Positions 14,050 through 23,802 of a DNA stretch of 41,310 nt are shown here, piece after piece. The position numbers and the translations under genes are program-made. Numbering within the stretch: position 1 is the stretch's first letter; each line of letters begins with the position of its first letter. The stretch is taken from NCBI RefSeq assembly GCF_014385435.1, contig NZ_JACSUD010000019.1:1-41310 (forward strand), in the 5' to 3' direction. Under the pieces are notes generated by a model. It saw only the letters and a list, made by a program, of their open reading frames with translations, was not told the origin of the DNA and did not search any database. The DNA comes from Alloprevotella sp. Lung230 (GTDB lineage: Bacteria > Bacteroidota > Bacteroidia > Bacteroidales > Bacteroidaceae).

Positions 14050-15042
14050 TTAGTCCTTGTCCAATTTGTATTTTGAAATGTCGGTTCCAAACGACAGATT
14101 CAGACTCTCGAGCAAATCATCAAGCTCCGTGAGCGATTTCCTACCGAAGTTGCGGAATTTGAGCAGGTCGTTCTTGTTGTATTGAACGAGGTCGCCCAGT
14201 GTTTCGACATCAGCAGCTTTCAAGCAGTTGAGGGCGCGAACCGAGAGGTTCATGTCGACCAACTTGGTCTTGAGGAGCTGACGCATGTGAAGCACTTCCT
14301 CATCAAACTCTTCGTTTTCGATGTCTGGTGCATCGTCCACGGTAATCTTCTCGTCGGAGAAGAGCATGAAGTGATAGATGAGGATTTTTGCAGCCTCTTT
14401 CAAGGCATCCTTCGGGTGAATGGAACCGTCCGTCGATACTTCAAGCACGAGTTTGTCGTAGTCGGTCTTCTGCTCTACGCGGAAAGGTTCGACCGTGTAC
14501 TTGACGTTACGGATGGGGGTGTAAATAGAATCGATGGGAATTACGTTGACATCGGTGCAGAACTCGCGATTTTCATCAGCGGGAACATATCCGCGGCCCT
14601 TGTTGATCGTAACTTCGATCGTCATCGTGGCTTTAGAATCCAAATGGCAAATGATCAACTCGGGATTGAGCACTTCAAAGCCCGAGAGCTGTTTGCCTAT
14701 GTCACCTGCTTTGAACTCGGTGGAGTTCGAGATGGTGATACTTGCTTTCTCAGTCTCGAATTCTTCTACTAACTGTTTGAAGCGTACTTGCTTCAACTTG
14801 AGAATGATGTTGGTTACGTCCTCCTTCACTCCAGGCACCGAAGCAAATTCGTGTTCCACACCATCAATTTTGATGGCGCAGATGGCGAATCCTTCGAGCG
14901 AGGAGAGCAGGATGCGACGTAAAGCATTGCCGACGGTGGTACCGAAGCCGGTCTCCAAGGGACGGAATTCGAACTTTCCGTATTGGGCATCGTTTTCGAG
15001 CATAACCACTTTGTCGGGTTTTTGGAATGCTAATATCGCCAT
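14050..15042 (-). CDS. rpoA: RNA polymerase alpha subunit
   Basis: 330 residues. The N-terminal dimerisation and assembly domain spans about 1-235 ([20 protein letters not shown]). After a short linker rich in Glu/Asp, the C-terminal domain (about 255-320) has the helix-hairpin-helix [20 protein letters not shown] and [19 protein letters not shown], which contact UP-element DNA and regulators. It lies between rpsD and rplQ as in most bacteria; the gap to rplQ is 58 bp. Confidence 0.98.
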   Translation of the reverse strand: MAILAFQKPDKVVMLENDAQYGKFEFRPLETGFGTTVGNALRRILLSSLEGFAICAIKIDGVEHEFASVPGVKEDVTNIILKLKQVRFKQLVEEFETEKASITISNSTEFKAGDIGKQLSGFEVLNPELIICHLDSKATMTIEVTINKGRGYVPADENREFCTDVNVIPIDSIYTPIRNVKYTVEPFRVEQKTDYDKLVLEVSTDGSIHPKDALKEAAKILIYHFMLFSDEKITVDDAPDIENEEFDEEVLHMRQLLKTKLVDMNLSVRALNCLKAADVETLGDLVQYNKNDLLKFRNFGRKSLTELDDLLESLNLSFGTDISKYKLDKD

Positions 15043-15060
15043 GAAAAATCGTATTATGTA

Positions 15061-15654
15061 TTAGTTCTTAGAGTAGAGCTCGACAATCAGCTGTTCCTTG
15101 ATATTCTCAGGGATGTCAGCGCGTTCGGGCTTGTGGAGGAGCTTACCGGACTTGGTAGCTTCGTCCCACTCAATCCAAGGATACTTGGAGTGATTGAAGC
15201 CGGCGAGTGCATCGGCGACAACTTCAAGCGACTTTGATTTCTCACGAACGGCGACGATTTGGCCGGGCTTCACGCTGAAAGAGGCGATGTTCACCACGCG
15301 ACCATCGACGGTGATGTGCTTGTGGTTGACCAGCTGACGAGCAGCTGCGCGAGTGGGAGCAATGCCGAGGCGATAAACCACGTTGTCGAGACGGCACTCA
15401 AGACTCTGAAGCAGAATTTCACCGGTGATGCCGCTGGCGGAAGCCGCCTTGTCGAAGAGATTGCGGAATTGCTTTTCGAGGACGCCATAAGTGTACTTCG
15501 CCTTCTGCTTTTCGGCCAACATGATGCCGTATTCAGAGCTCTTGCGGCGACGCACGTTTTGGTTGCGTCCCTGCATGCGCTTGGTGGTGTTGCCAAAGAT
15601 GTCTTCACCGAACTTGCGAGAAAGACGAACTTTAGGACCTGTATATCTTGCCAT
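15061..15654 (-). CDS. rpsD: 30S ribosomal protein S4
   Basis: 197 residues, normal length. It starts [20 protein letters not shown], and the S4 RNA-binding domain lies near 86-150 ([20 protein letters not shown], then [15 protein letters not shown]). It lacks an N-terminal zinc-cysteine cluster. S4 nucleates assembly of the 30S body by binding 16S rRNA and in several bacteria represses its own operon. It lies 18 bp upstream of rpoA. Confidence 0.98.
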   Translation of the reverse strand: MARYTGPKVRLSRKFGEDIFGNTTKRMQGRNQNVRRRKSSEYGIMLAEKQKAKYTYGVLEKQFRNLFDKAASASGITGEILLQSLECRLDNVVYRLGIAPTRAAARQLVNHKHITVDGRVVNIASFSVKPGQIVAVREKSKSLEVVADALAGFNHSKYPWIEWDEATKSGKLLHKPERADIPENIKEQLIVELYSKN

Positions 15655-15694
15655 ATTAAATGTTCTTGTTTATTTCGTTCAACAATAGGTCGAA

Positions 15695-16084
15695 TTACAC
15701 ACGACGGCGCTTGGGAGGACGGCAACCGTTGTGAGGAAGCGGCGTCACGTCGATGATTTCGGTGACTTCGATGCCTGCACCATGGCAGGCACGGATGGCG
15801 CTTTCACGGCCGTTGCCGGGACCTTTGACGTAGGCCTTCACCTTGCGGAGGCCGAGGTCGAAAGCTACCTTGGCGCAGTCTTGAGCTGCCATCTGAGCAG
15901 CGTAGGGAGTGTTCTTCTTCGAACCACGGAAACCCATCTTACCTGCGCTCGACCAAGAGATGATTTGGCCTTCGCCGTTGGCGAGCGATACGATGATATT
16001 GTTGAAAGAGCTGTGCACGTGAAGCTGACCTTGTGCGTCAACTTTGACGTTACGTTTCTTTGCAGAGACAGTTTTCTTTGCCAT
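15695..16084 (-). CDS. rpsK: 30S ribosomal protein S11
   Basis: 129 residues, full length. Recognisable blocks are [39 protein letters not shown] and the invariant C-terminal end [13 protein letters not shown]11 sits on the 30S platform beside the mRNA exit region. It is 10 bp downstream of rpsM. Confidence 0.98.
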   Translation of the reverse strand: MAKKTVSAKKRNVKVDAQGQLHVHSSFNNIIVSLANGEGQIISWSSAGKMGFRGSKKNTPYAAQMAAQDCAKVAFDLGLRKVKAYVKGPGNGRESAIRACHGAGIEVTEIIDVTPLPHNGCRPPKRRRV

Positions 16085-16094
16085 AGTCTAATGA

Positions 16095-16475
16095 TTATTT
16101 AGTAGCCTTCTTCTTGTTAGCAACAGTCTTCTTGCGGCCCTTGCGTGTGCGAGCGTTGTTCTTCGTGCTCTGACCACGGAGGGGAAGACCGATACGGTGA
16201 CGAACACCACGATAGCAGCCGATGTCCATCAGACGCTTGATGTTCAACTGGATTTCAGAGCGAAGGTCACCTTCTACTTTGAATTCAGCACCAATGATTT
16301 CGCGGATTTTGGCGGCTTGGTCGTCCGTCCAATCCTTTACTTTGATGTCTCTGTCAATGCCGGCCTTATCCAAGATCTTAGCCGAACTACTGCGACCAAT
16401 ACCGAAGATATAGGTCAAAGCGATTTCGCCTCGTTTGTTTTGAGGTAAATCAACACCAACAATTCTTATTGCCAT
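16095..16475 (-). CDS. rpsM: 30S ribosomal protein S13
   Basis: 126 residues. It begins [20 protein letters not shown], and [19 protein letters not shown] is the helix-two-turn-helix region. It ends in the basic tail beginning [20 protein letters not shown], which reaches toward tRNA in the 30S head. It follows rpmJ and precedes rpsK, as in other Bacteroidales. Confidence 0.98.
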   Translation of the reverse strand: MAIRIVGVDLPQNKRGEIALTYIFGIGRSSSAKILDKAGIDRDIKVKDWTDDQAAKIREIIGAEFKVEGDLRSEIQLNIKRLMDIGCYRGVRHRIGLPLRGQSTKNNARTRKGRKKTVANKKKATK

Positions 16476-16503
16476 ATACTTATTTTGTTATTTTCAAGTT
16501 GAA

Positions 16504-16620
16504 TTAACCCTGACGAGTTTTGAACTTAGGGTTCTTCTTGTTAATCACATAGAGGCGGCCCTTGCGACGTACGATTTTGCAGTCGGCAGTGCGCTTCTTC
16601 AAGGATGCTCTTGTTTTCAT
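16504..16620 (-). CDS. rpmJ: 50S ribosomal protein L36
   Basis: 38 residues, read on the minus strand from the ATG at 16618-16620. It starts [20 protein letters not shown] and ends [13 protein letters not shown]. Only one cysteine remains (Cys14), so this is the zinc-free form in which the usual Cys3-His ribbon is lost. It lies between infA and rpsM, the conserved place. Confidence 0.95.
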   Translation of the reverse strand: MKTRASLKKRTADCKIVRRKGRLYVINKKNPKFKTRQG

Positions 16621-16635
16621 ATCTTGATATTTGTT

Positions 16636-16854
16636 TTATTTGTATCGGAAAACGATTCTGCCTTTCGACAAATCGTAAGGGCTCATTTCCACTTTCACTT
16701 TATCACCAGGCAGGATTTTGATGTAGTGCATACGCATCTTGCCAGAGATGTGAGCAGTGATGGGATGACCATTCTCTAACTCTACATGGAACATCGCGTT
16801 GCTCAAAGCCTCGATGATGGTTCCATCCTGTTCAATTGCAGTTTGTTTAGCCAT
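16636..16854 (-). CDS. infA: Translation initiation factor IF-1
   Basis: 72 residues forming a single S1-like OB fold: [20 protein letters not shown], then [20 protein letters not shown] and the end [10 protein letters not shown]. It binds the 30S A site with IF-2 and IF-3 during initiation. It is 12 bp downstream of map and 15 bp upstream of rpmJ. Confidence 0.98.
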   Translation of the reverse strand: MAKQTAIEQDGTIIEALSNAMFHVELENGHPITAHISGKMRMHYIKILPGDKVKVEMSPYDLSKGRIVFRYK

Positions 16855-16866
16855 AGATGTTCTTCT

Positions 16867-17667
16867 TTAATAGCGTTGTCCTTCTATTCGTTCAATCTCT
16901 TCAAACGTGGAGAGGATTTCGGCCTTGCCGTTGTGAATGGCAATCGTATGCTCAAAGTGCGCCGCGGGACGACCATCACGAGTGGTGACGCCCCAGAGGT
17001 CGGGCAGCAGCGCCAACTCGGGGCTGCCGAGGGTGACCATGGGCTCAATGGCAATGCAAAGGCCGTTCTTCAATTGCTTTCCGGTGCCGGGTCGGCCGTA
17101 GTTGGGCACTGAGGGTTCTTCGTGCATCTCACGGCCGATGCCGTGTCCCACGAATTCTCGAACAATGCCGTAACCTTGGGCCTCGCAATGGCGCTGGACA
17201 GCATGACCTATATCTCCCAGCCGACGCCCGGGGAGGGCTGTATCAATGGCTTTGTAAAGGCTCTCTTTGGTGGTACGAAGAAGAGTTTTAGTCTCTTCTG
17301 CCACCTCACCGACACAGAAAGTGTAGGCCGAGTCGCCACAAAATCCATTGAGGAAAGTGCCGCAGTCTATCGACACGATGTCGCCATCTTGAAGTGGGCA
17401 ATCGTCGGGGATACCGTGGACGACTACCCCATTGACAGAGGCACAAATCGAAGCGGGAAAAGGCTTGGCGCCCGGCATCCCTTCGGGAAAGCCCTTGAAA
17501 GTGGGCACTGCGCCATGGTCTCTGATGAATTGCTCGGCCAAGGTGTCCATCTCCAAGGTGGACACACCCGGCTTCACAATCTTCGCAATTTCAGCAAGCG
17601 TTGCGCTGACCAATTGGTTAGCTTGGCGCAAGTAGCCGATTTCTTCTTCAGTCTTCAGATAAATCAT
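16867..17667 (-). CDS. map: Methionine aminopeptidase, type I
   Basis: 266 residues from ATG 17667 (MIYLKTEEEIGYLRQANQLV). A longer frame to 17724 would overlap the end of secY and has no family support. Metal ligands are visible as the Asp of DIVSIDCG, the Asp of GFCGDSAYTF, the His of VGHGIGREMH, the Glu of CIAIEPM and the Glu of HFEHTIAI. The enzyme removes the initiator Met from nascent proteins. It lies between secY and infA, the arrangement shared by Bacteroidota and many Gram-positives, 22 bp after the secY stop. Confidence 0.97.
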   Translation of the reverse strand: MIYLKTEEEIGYLRQANQLVSATLAEIAKIVKPGVSTLEMDTLAEQFIRDHGAVPTFKGFPEGMPGAKPFPASICASVNGVVVHGIPDDCPLQDGDIVSIDCGTFLNGFCGDSAYTFCVGEVAEETKTLLRTTKESLYKAIDTALPGRRLGDIGHAVQRHCEAQGYGIVREFVGHGIGREMHEEPSVPNYGRPGTGKQLKNGLCIAIEPMVTLGSPELALLPDLWGVTTRDGRPAAHFEHTIAIHNGKAEILSTFEEIERIEGQRY

Positions 17668-17689
17668 CTGAGTAGAGGGTCTATTAGGC

Positions 17690-19024
17690 TTATACGTTTG
17701 AACGGTGGCGAGTGTGTCCCGCATTCAACATTCTATCGTAGTTGCGCACCGACATGTGGCTGTCGATTTGCTGAATGGTATCCAGCACGACACCTACCAA
17801 AATGAGCAGCGATGTTCCTCCGAAGAACTGTGCAAAACCTTGCTTGACCCCAATCAGGCTGGCGAAGGTGGGGAGGATGGCAATCAGGGCGATGAAGAGC
17901 GACCCGGGAAGCGTGAGGTGGGACATGACATTGTCGATATAGTCGGCCGTGTCCTTACCAGGCTTGATGCCGGGGATAAAACCATTGTTGCGCTTCATGT
18001 CCTCGGCCATTTGCACGGGGTTCATCGTGATGGCTGTGTAGAAGTAGGTGAACGCTACGATGAGGAATACAAATACGATGTTGTAGAGGACGCTGTGGTG
18101 ATCGAGGAATTGATGCAGGATGGGGTTTTGACTGTTGAGGGTCTGCACCAGCATCATGGGGATGAACATAATGGCCTGAGCAAAGATGATCGGCATTACG
18201 TTGGCGGCAAAAAGCTTGAGAGGGATGTACTGGCGTGCACCACCCACTTGATTTTTGCCCTTTCCTTCGATACGCTTAGCGTACTGAACGGGAACTTTAC
18301 GTACGGCGCGAACCAAGAGAATCGCTACCGCCATGACTCCAACCAAAGCGATGATTTCAATCAAGAACTTAATCAAACCACCTCCTTCTGCACCCGAGAG
18401 CGCCGAAACAGCCTCTTCGAAGAAAGCAGACGGCATGCGGGCGATGATACCAATCATAATGATGACGGAGACACCATTGCCGATACCTTTGTCGGTGATA
18501 CGCTCACCCAACCAGAGCACAAACATCGAACCTGCAGCAAGAATTATCGTCGAAGAGATGATAAATCCGAGGCCGTCGCCCATGAGGAAAGCGGCTTCGC
18601 CGGTGGTCTGTTTGAGATGGAAGAGATAGGTTGGAGCTTGGAAAGTAAGAATGGCCAAGGTCAAAAAGCGCGTGTACTGATTGATCTTTCGGCGGCCACT
18701 CTCGCCCTCCCGCTGCATTTTTTGGAAATAGGGAACTGCAACTGCCAAGAGCTGAATAACAATCGAAGCTGTAATGTAGGGCATGATACCCAAAGCAAAG
18801 ATTGAAGCTTGTGAGAATGCACCACCAGAGAACATGTCAAGGAGCGACATCAGGCCGCCCTGCGTTTGTTTCTGCAGCTCTGCCAACGCGTTTGAGTCAA
18901 TGCCGGGAAGCACCACGGTCGAACCAAAACGATAGATGGCCACGAACAAGATGGTAATCAAGATTCGCATACGCAAATCCTCGATGCGCCAAATGTTCTT
19001 GAGGTTTTCGATTATTTTTTTCAT
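17690..19024 (-). CDS. secY: Protein translocase subunit SecY
   Basis: 444 residues with ten hydrophobic segments. The plug and TM2 region includes GGLMSLLDMFSGGAFSQASI, with the conserved ALGIMPYITASIVIQLL. Cytoplasmic loops for SecA/ribosome contact include RVPVQYAKRIEGKGKNQVGG-like sequence in the middle and the NNGFIPGIKPGKDTADY loop. It is the channel of the inner membrane Sec translocon. Placed after rplO and before map. Confidence 0.98.
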   Translation of the reverse strand: MKKIIENLKNIWRIEDLRMRILITILFVAIYRFGSTVVLPGIDSNALAELQKQTQGGLMSLLDMFSGGAFSQASIFALGIMPYITASIVIQLLAVAVPYFQKMQREGESGRRKINQYTRFLTLAILTFQAPTYLFHLKQTTGEAAFLMGDGLGFIISSTIILAAGSMFVLWLGERITDKGIGNGVSVIIMIGIIARMPSAFFEEAVSALSGAEGGGLIKFLIEIIALVGVMAVAILLVRAVRKVPVQYAKRIEGKGKNQVGGARQYIPLKLFAANVMPIIFAQAIMFIPMMLVQTLNSQNPILHQFLDHHSVLYNIVFVFLIVAFTYFYTAITMNPVQMAEDMKRNNGFIPGIKPGKDTADYIDNVMSHLTLPGSLFIALIAILPTFASLIGVKQGFAQFFGGTSLLILVGVVLDTIQQIDSHMSVRNYDRMLNAGHTRHRSNV

Positions 19025-19047
19025 TCTACTCTTAGGATTGAGTTAGT

Positions 19048-19497
19048 TTAGAGTTTCGTCGCAGTACCTCCTGCTGCCACAATCGCAGCTTCGGCACTCT
19101 TCGAGAAAGCATTGGCTTCCACTGCGAGCTTAGCTTTGAGCTCGCCATTGCCAAGAATCTTGTAGAGCGTCTTGGCATTGCTGATAAAGCCGGCTTCAAC
19201 GAGTTCTGCAACACCAATCTTATCCAAGTTCTTAGCTTCGGCCAGGGTTTGGAGTGTGCTCAAGTTGATGCCCTTGTATTCTACGCGATTGATGTTCTTA
19301 AAGCCGAATTTGGGCAAACGACGTTGGAGCGGCATCTGACCACCTTCGAAACCAATCTTCTTGCTGTAGCCCGAACGTGCCTTGGCACCCTTGTGACCGC
19401 GGGTAGACGTACCGCCGAGACCCGAACCGGGACCGCGACCGATACGCTTGCGCGTTTGGGTGGAACCATTTGCAGGTTTGAGAGTATGTAATTTCAT
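19048..19497 (-). CDS. rplO: 50S ribosomal protein L15
   Basis: 149 residues. The N-terminal Gly/Arg-rich extension (RKRIGRGPGSGLGGTSTRGH) threads into 23S rRNA, followed by the signature GFEGGQMPLQRRLPKFGF. The C-terminal half is the L15/L18e fold, ending AAIVAAGGTATKL. It lies 18 bp after rpmD. Confidence 0.98.
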   Translation of the reverse strand: MKLHTLKPANGSTQTRKRIGRGPGSGLGGTSTRGHKGAKARSGYSKKIGFEGGQMPLQRRLPKFGFKNINRVEYKGINLSTLQTLAEAKNLDKIGVAELVEAGFISNAKTLYKILGNGELKAKLAVEANAFSKSAEAAIVAAGGTATKL

Positions 19498-19515
19498 AAT
19501 GATGTTACGTTTTGA

Positions 19516-19692
19516 TTATTCTACTACAGTTACCAAGTGGTGAACCTTGCGAATCATACCGCGAGTGCAAGCGTTGTCTTCGAGTTCTACAACTTGATTG
19601 GGCTTATTGAGGCCGAGTGCTGCAAGCGTACGCTTTTGATCGATGGGAGCACCGATGCGGCTACGAGTTTGCTTAATCTTAATAGTTGCCAT
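19516..19692 (-). CDS. rpmD: 50S ribosomal protein L30
   Basis: 58 residues, read on the minus strand from ATG 19690-19692. It starts MATIKIKQTRSRIGAPIDQK, then RTLAALGLNKPNQVVELEDN, and ends IRKVHHLVTVVE. Length and sequence fit bacterial L30. It begins 2 bp after the rpsE stop and precedes rplO. Confidence 0.95.
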   Translation of the reverse strand: MATIKIKQTRSRIGAPIDQKRTLAALGLNKPNQVVELEDNACTRGMIRKVHHLVTVVE

Positions 19693-19694
19693 GA

Positions 19695-20201
19695 TTAACC
19701 TCTGAAAACTTTATCCATTGATACTCCGCGATGCTGTGCAACTGTGCGTGCATCACGCATTTCACTAAGGGCTTGGATGGTGGCCTTCACCAAGTTGTGG
19801 GGGTTGGAAGAACCCTTAGACTTCGCCAAGACGTTGTGGATGCCCACGCTTTCGAAGACGGGACGCATCGCACCACCGGCCACCACTCCCGTACCTTCAG
19901 AAGCAGGAAGGATGAGCACTTCGGCGCCACCATAGCGAGCAGTTTGTTCGTGAGGAACAGTGCCTTTGATGATGGGAACTTTCACCAAATTCTTCTTAGC
20001 GGCTTCGACACCCTTAGCAATGGCTGCGGTGACTTCGCCGGCCTTACCGAGGCCATAGCCGATGACGCCCTGACCATCACCCACCACAACAATGGCAGCG
20101 AAAGTGAAAGTGCGTCCACCCTTGGTGACCTTGGTTACACGATTGATAGCAACGAGTCTATCTTTCAATTCTTCATTGTTTGCGTTTACTCTGTTTGCCA
20201 T
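19695..20201 (-). CDS. rpsE: 30S ribosomal protein S5
   Basis: 168 residues. The S5 double-stranded RNA-binding domain near 12-75 reads [20 protein letters not shown] and then [20 protein letters not shown]. The C-terminal GHMP-like fold includes [21 protein letters not shown]5 lines the mRNA entry and affects decoding accuracy. It is 5 bp from rplR and 2 bp from rpmD. Confidence 0.98.
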   Translation of the reverse strand: MANRVNANNEELKDRLVAINRVTKVTKGGRTFTFAAIVVVGDGQGVIGYGLGKAGEVTAAIAKGVEAAKKNLVKVPIIKGTVPHEQTARYGGAEVLILPASEGTGVVAGGAMRPVFESVGIHNVLAKSKGSSNPHNLVKATIQALSEMRDARTVAQHRGVSMDKVFRG

Positions 20202-20206
20202 AATCT

Positions 20207-20551
20207 TTAGAATTTGAGACCAGCCTGACGAGCGCCTTCGGCAACTTCCTTTACGCGGCCATGATAGAGATAACCATTACGATCAAAAACGACAGTGGAA
20301 ATACCGGCTTCGAGGGCTTTCTTTGCCACGGCTTCGCCCACCTTGAAGGCTTGTTCCTTCTTGGGGCAAGCTTCAAGTCCCAGAGAAGAAGCAGCAACGA
20401 GGGTGTTGCCCACTTCGTCGTTGATGATTTGAACATAGATCTGCTTGTTGCTGCGGAAAACGCTCATACGAGGACGTTCGGCCGTGCCTGAGATCTTATT
20501 GCGAACGCGATACTTAATCTTAACGCGTCTTGCATCTTTTTCTTTTGTCAT
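20207..20551 (-). CDS. rplR: 50S ribosomal protein L18
   Basis: 114 residues. The basic N-terminus ([20 protein letters not shown]) and [20 protein letters not shown] lead the 5S-rRNA-binding fold. It ends with the usual [20 protein letters not shown] and ARQAGLKF. It lies between rplF and rpsE. Confidence 0.98.
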   Translation of the reverse strand: MTKEKDARRVKIKYRVRNKISGTAERPRMSVFRSNKQIYVQIINDEVGNTLVAASSLGLEACPKKEQAFKVGEAVAKKALEAGISTVVFDRNGYLYHGRVKEVAEGARQAGLKF

Positions 20552-20573
20552 AATCTTGAGTCGTGATTAGAGA

Positions 20574-21140
20574 TTACTTAGCACCTGCTGACTTACCCGA
20601 CTTACGACGGATTTGTTCGCCAACATAAAGCACACCCTTACCCTTGTAAGGCTCAGGTTTGCGGAAGGAGCGAATCTTAGCGCAAACGAGGCCAAGAAGT
20701 TGCTTATCGCAAGAAGTGAGGCAGATGTAAGGATTCTTGTTGCGTTCCATCTTTGTTTCAACCGACACTTCCTTGGGAAGCTCGATGACGATGGGGTGCG
20801 TAAAGCCCAAAGTGAAGGTCATTCGGTTGCCGGCGTTTTCCACGCGATAACCAACGCCGACCAGTTCCATTTCGGCTTTGTACTGTTCCGTCACACCTAC
20901 GACCATATTGTTGACCAAAGCGCGGTAGAGACCGTGGAAAGCTTGCTTTTGCTTTTGCTCTACTTCGCTCTTTTCGTCAATGGCGAAAGTGATCTGACCA
21001 TCTTCGATTGTGACAATGATAGAGGGATCAACAGCCTGAGAGAGTTCACCCTTCGGACCCTTAACGGTCACTACATTATCCTGGAGCGTTACATTGACAC
21101 CCGCAGGGATGTTAATCGGCAATTTACCAATTCTAGACAT
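20574..21140 (-). CDS. rplF: 50S ribosomal protein L6
   Basis: 188 residues from ATG 21140 (MSRIGKLPINIPAGVNVTLQ). The frame extends 11 codons further up to an ATG that would overlap rpsH, so 21140 is preferred. Two L6 repeats are seen, the second with GFTHPIVIELP and the signature EPYKGKGVLYVGEQIRRKSG. L6 sits near the factor-binding site by the sarcin-ricin loop. It is 17 bp after rpsH. Confidence 0.97.
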   Translation of the reverse strand: MSRIGKLPINIPAGVNVTLQDNVVTVKGPKGELSQAVDPSIIVTIEDGQITFAIDEKSEVEQKQKQAFHGLYRALVNNMVVGVTEQYKAEMELVGVGYRVENAGNRMTFTLGFTHPIVIELPKEVSVETKMERNKNPYICLTSCDKQLLGLVCAKIRSFRKPEPYKGKGVLYVGEQIRRKSGKSAGAK

Positions 21141-21157
21141 TTTGTTCCTCCTGTTTT

Positions 21158-21553
21158 TTAATATACATAGCAAAGGACTTCACCGCCAATCTTCAAGGCA
21201 GCTGCTTCTTTGTCGGTCATCACTCCCTTAGAGGTAGAGATAACAGCGATACCCAAACCGTTGATTACGCGGGGCATATCACGATAGCCGGTGTACTTAC
21301 GCATACCGGGGGTGGAAACGCGCTTGAGGCTCTTGATAGCACTCACCTTAGTGGCAGGATTGTACTTGAGAGCGATTTTGATGGTACCTTGAGGACCTTC
21401 TTCCTCAAACTTGTAGTTGAGGATGTAGCCCTTTTCAAAAAGGATTTTGGTGATGTCCTTCTTCAAATTTGACGCGGGCACTTCAACAACGCGATGCTTA
21501 GCTTGGATGGCGTTGCGAAGACGGGTCAAATAGTCTGCTATAGGATCAGTCAT
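21158..21553 (-). CDS. rpsH: 30S ribosomal protein S8
   Basis: 131 residues. It starts MTDPIADYLTRLRNAIQAKH, and the C-terminal rRNA-binding part contains VSTPGMRKYTGYRDMPRVIN and GIAVISTSKGVMTDKEA. In E. coli S8 represses the spc operon; a similar role here is only possible. The gap to rpsN upstream (79 bp) is among the larger ones in the cluster. Confidence 0.98.
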   Translation of the reverse strand: MTDPIADYLTRLRNAIQAKHRVVEVPASNLKKDITKILFEKGYILNYKFEEEGPQGTIKIALKYNPATKVSAIKSLKRVSTPGMRKYTGYRDMPRVINGLGIAVISTSKGVMTDKEAAALKIGGEVLCYVY

Positions 21554-21632
21554 TATTGTGTGGTGTTTAATTTATCGGGACATTCCCGACAGTGTTAAAT
21601 AAAAAATGAGTTTCTCTTGAAAGTTCCGATGC

Positions 21633-21935
21633 TTACCAAGAAGCCTTGCGAACACCGGGAATCAAGCCAGCCGAAGCCATTTCGCGGAATTGGATACGAG
21701 AGAGACCGAAGAGGCGGATGTAGCCTTTGGGACGTCCCGTGATCGCGCAGCGATTGTGCAGGCGGATGGGGTTGGCATTGCGAGGGATAGACTGGAGCTT
21801 CTGAGCAGCTTCGAAAGCAGCCTGAGGGTCGTCGCTGGTGTTGACGATTTTCTTCAGGGCGGCACGCTTTGCTGCATACTTAGCCACCATTTTAGCACGC
21901 TTCACTTCGCGCGCTTTCATTGATTCTTTTGCCAT
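21633..21935 (-). CDS. rpsN: 30S ribosomal protein S14 (zinc-free type)
   Basis: 100 residues, the longer form lacking the CxxC zinc pairs (only one Cys, in [11 protein letters not shown]). The end [20 protein letters not shown] followed by GVRKASW is diagnostic. It lies between rplE and rpsH; its start is 8 bp after the rplE stop. Confidence 0.97.
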   Translation of the reverse strand: MAKESMKAREVKRAKMVAKYAAKRAALKKIVNTSDDPQAAFEAAQKLQSIPRNANPIRLHNRCAITGRPKGYIRLFGLSRIQFREMASAGLIPGVRKASW

Positions 21936-21943
21936 ATCGCGAA

Positions 21944-22495
21944 TTAGTTTTTAGCGTTCTTAAAGGGAAGACCAAACTCTTTGAGGAGTGCGTAGCCTTC
22001 TTCATCGGTGGGAGCAGAAGTCACGAAAGTGATGTTCATACCCAAGATGCTGTCGATAGCATCGATATTGATTTCGGGGAAGATGATTTGTTCCTGAATA
22101 CCGAGGGTATAGTTACCACGGCCGTCAAACTTGCTTTCGATACCCTTGAAGTCGCGGATACGAGGGAGGGCAACGCGAACGAGCTTTTCGAGGAATTCGT
22201 ACATGCGTTCACGACGGAGGGTCACCATCACGCCGATAGGCATTTTCTTACGAAGCTTAAAGTTGGCAACGTCCTTCTTCGACACCGTAGCCACGGCCTT
22301 TTGACCAGTGATGGCAGTGAGTTCGTTGATAGCCACATCAATAATCTTTTTGTCGGCAACAGCCTTACCAAGACCTTGGTTGATGACAATCTTTTTGAGG
22401 ACGGGGATTTGCATAGAAGAAGAGTAGTTGAACTGCTTCATCAACGCAGGAGCAATACGCTCTTTGTATTCTTTCTTGAGTTGTGCGGTATTCAT
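21944..22495 (-). CDS. rplE: 50S ribosomal protein L5
   Basis: 183 residues. Signatures are [40 protein letters not shown] and [19 protein letters not shown]5 binds 5S rRNA in the central protuberance and contacts P-site tRNA. Its first base overlaps the last base of the rplX stop, implying translational coupling. Confidence 0.98.
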   Translation of the reverse strand: MNTAQLKKEYKERIAPALMKQFNYSSSMQIPVLKKIVINQGLGKAVADKKIIDVAINELTAITGQKAVATVSKKDVANFKLRKKMPIGVMVTLRRERMYEFLEKLVRVALPRIRDFKGIESKFDGRGNYTLGIQEQIIFPEINIDAIDSILGMNITFVTSAPTDEEGYALLKEFGLPFKNAKN

Positions 22496-22812
22496 TACTT
22501 AATCTCCTCTCCTGATTTTTTAGCAATACGAACGAGTTTACCATCCTTGAGCTGACGGCCGATGCGTGTGGGCTTGCCGGTCTTGGGATCAACAACGTTC
22601 AAGTTGGAAATGTGAATGGGAGCTTCCGTCTTGACGAAACCACCCTGAGGATTCTGTGCGCTGGGCTTTTGGCTCTTCTGAACCATGTTCACACCTTCTA
22701 CGACAGCACGCTGCTTGTCTACAAGCACGAGAACGACCTTACCGGTCTTTCCCTTGTCCTTGCCAGCGAGCACGCATACGGTGTCACCCTTCTTAATATG
22801 TAACTTACTCAT
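22495..22812 (-). CDS. rplX: 50S ribosomal protein L24
   Basis: 105 residues. The N-terminal KOW motif is [20 protein letters not shown]. The later segment [20 protein letters not shown] is typical. L24 initiates 50S assembly and lies near the exit tunnel. It overlaps rplE by 1 bp. Confidence 0.98.
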   Translation of the reverse strand: MSKLHIKKGDTVCVLAGKDKGKTGKVVLVLVDKQRAVVEGVNMVQKSQKPSAQNPQGGFVKTEAPIHISNLNVVDPKTGKPTRIGRQLKDGKLVRIAKKSGEEIK

Positions 22813-22841
22813 TTGAGATCGTATTCTTTATTCGTGTGGGA

Positions 22842-23207
22842 TTAAAGTACTTCGGGTGCCAAAGAAACCACCTTCATGTTTACTGCACGAAGCTCACGGG
22901 CAACGGGGCCGAAGATACGGCTGCCTCTCAACTCACCTGCATTGTTCAAGAGAACGCAAGCATTGTCATCAAAGCGGATGTAAGAACCGTCAGCACGACG
23001 GATTTCTTTCTTCGTACGAACAATCAGGGCCTTAGATACAGCACCTTTTTTAATGTCACTTGACGGGATGACGCTCTTTACAGAGACAACGATGATATCG
23101 CCCACCGAAGCGTAGCGACGACGCGTACCGCCAAGCACGCGAATGCAGAGGGCTTCACGAGCACCACTGTTGTCGCAAACAGTCAATCTTGATTCGGTTT
23201 GGATCAT
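22842..23207 (-). CDS. rplN: 50S ribosomal protein L14
   Basis: 121 residues, full length. It starts [20 protein letters not shown], and the middle [20 protein letters not shown] and [13 protein letters not shown] are diagnostic. L14 forms part of an intersubunit bridge. It starts 2 bp after the rpsQ stop. Confidence 0.98.
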   Translation of the reverse strand: MIQTESRLTVCDNSGAREALCIRVLGGTRRRYASVGDIIVVSVKSVIPSSDIKKGAVSKALIVRTKKEIRRADGSYIRFDDNACVLLNNAGELRGSRIFGPVARELRAVNMKVVSLAPEVL

Positions 23208-23209
23208 AA

Positions 23210-23464
23210 TTACTTAGCTCTTTCTACGATGTTAACAACTCTCCAACGCTTAGTCTTGCTCAAAGGGCGAGTTTCCATGATGAGCACTGTATCACCGACG
23301 TTGCAGTCGTTCTTCTCGTCGTGTGCGTGGTACTTCTTGGTCTTGGAGACGAATTTACCATAAATGGGGTGCTTTTCTTTAAACTTGGCAGCCACAACGA
23401 TGGTCTTGTCCATCTTGTTGCTCACCACAACACCCTGTCGAGTCTTTCTTAAATTTCTTTCCAT
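23210..23464 (-). CDS. rpsQ: 30S ribosomal protein S17
   Basis: 84 residues from ATG 23464 ([20 protein letters not shown]). The OB-fold core includes [20 protein letters not shown] and the end [20 protein letters not shown]. The frame remains open for another 46 codons through the 150-bp gap to rpmC, with an ATG at 23602. That extension (Arg/Ser/Pro rich) is not part of S17 in other bacteria, so the short start is chosen. The gap itself is unusual inside this operon. Confidence 0.95.
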   Translation of the reverse strand: MERNLRKTRQGVVVSNKMDKTIVVAAKFKEKHPIYGKFVSKTKKYHAHDEKNDCNVGDTVLIMETRPLSKTKRWRVVNIVERAK

Positions 23465-23614
23465 TCTGGATTGGTATTGATATGGTTTCGATGGTTGCAG
23501 GCTCTCCGTCATGCGCACTGCCCATTCCGAGCGATACATCCGCCTTCGAGTGTCATCAGTTGCCGTCTCGGGGGAGGAACGTTGTCGGAGGTTTGCCTCC
23601 ATCTCATCCCGTTT

Positions 23615-23800
23615 TTACTTCTCGTTCAACACAGTCTTCATCTGCGCGATGGTGCGACGAAGCGTCTTGATCTGTGCAGGATTTTCCAGGGGAGAGATGC
23701 TGTGGTTGACAACCATCTTTTCGTAGGCGGCAACCTCAGCGGCAAGGCGCTCTGCGAGTTCGCCGTTGCTCTTGAGTTCACGAATTTCTGCAATTTTCAT
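23615..23800 (-). CDS. rpmC: 50S ribosomal protein L29
   Basis: 61 residues, a helical hairpin: MKIAEIRELKSNGELAERLA, with the end IKTLRRTIAQMKTVLNEK. The ATG at 23800 is 2 bp after the rplP stop; a TTG two codons earlier would overlap that stop and is less likely. L29 lies at the tunnel exit near the SRP and trigger factor docking site. The usual order rplP-rpmC-rpsQ is kept, but 150 bp separate it from rpsQ. Confidence 0.96.
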   Translation of the reverse strand: MKIAEIRELKSNGELAERLAAEVAAYEKMVVNHSISPLENPAQIKTLRRTIAQMKTVLNEK

Positions 23801-23802
23801 AA

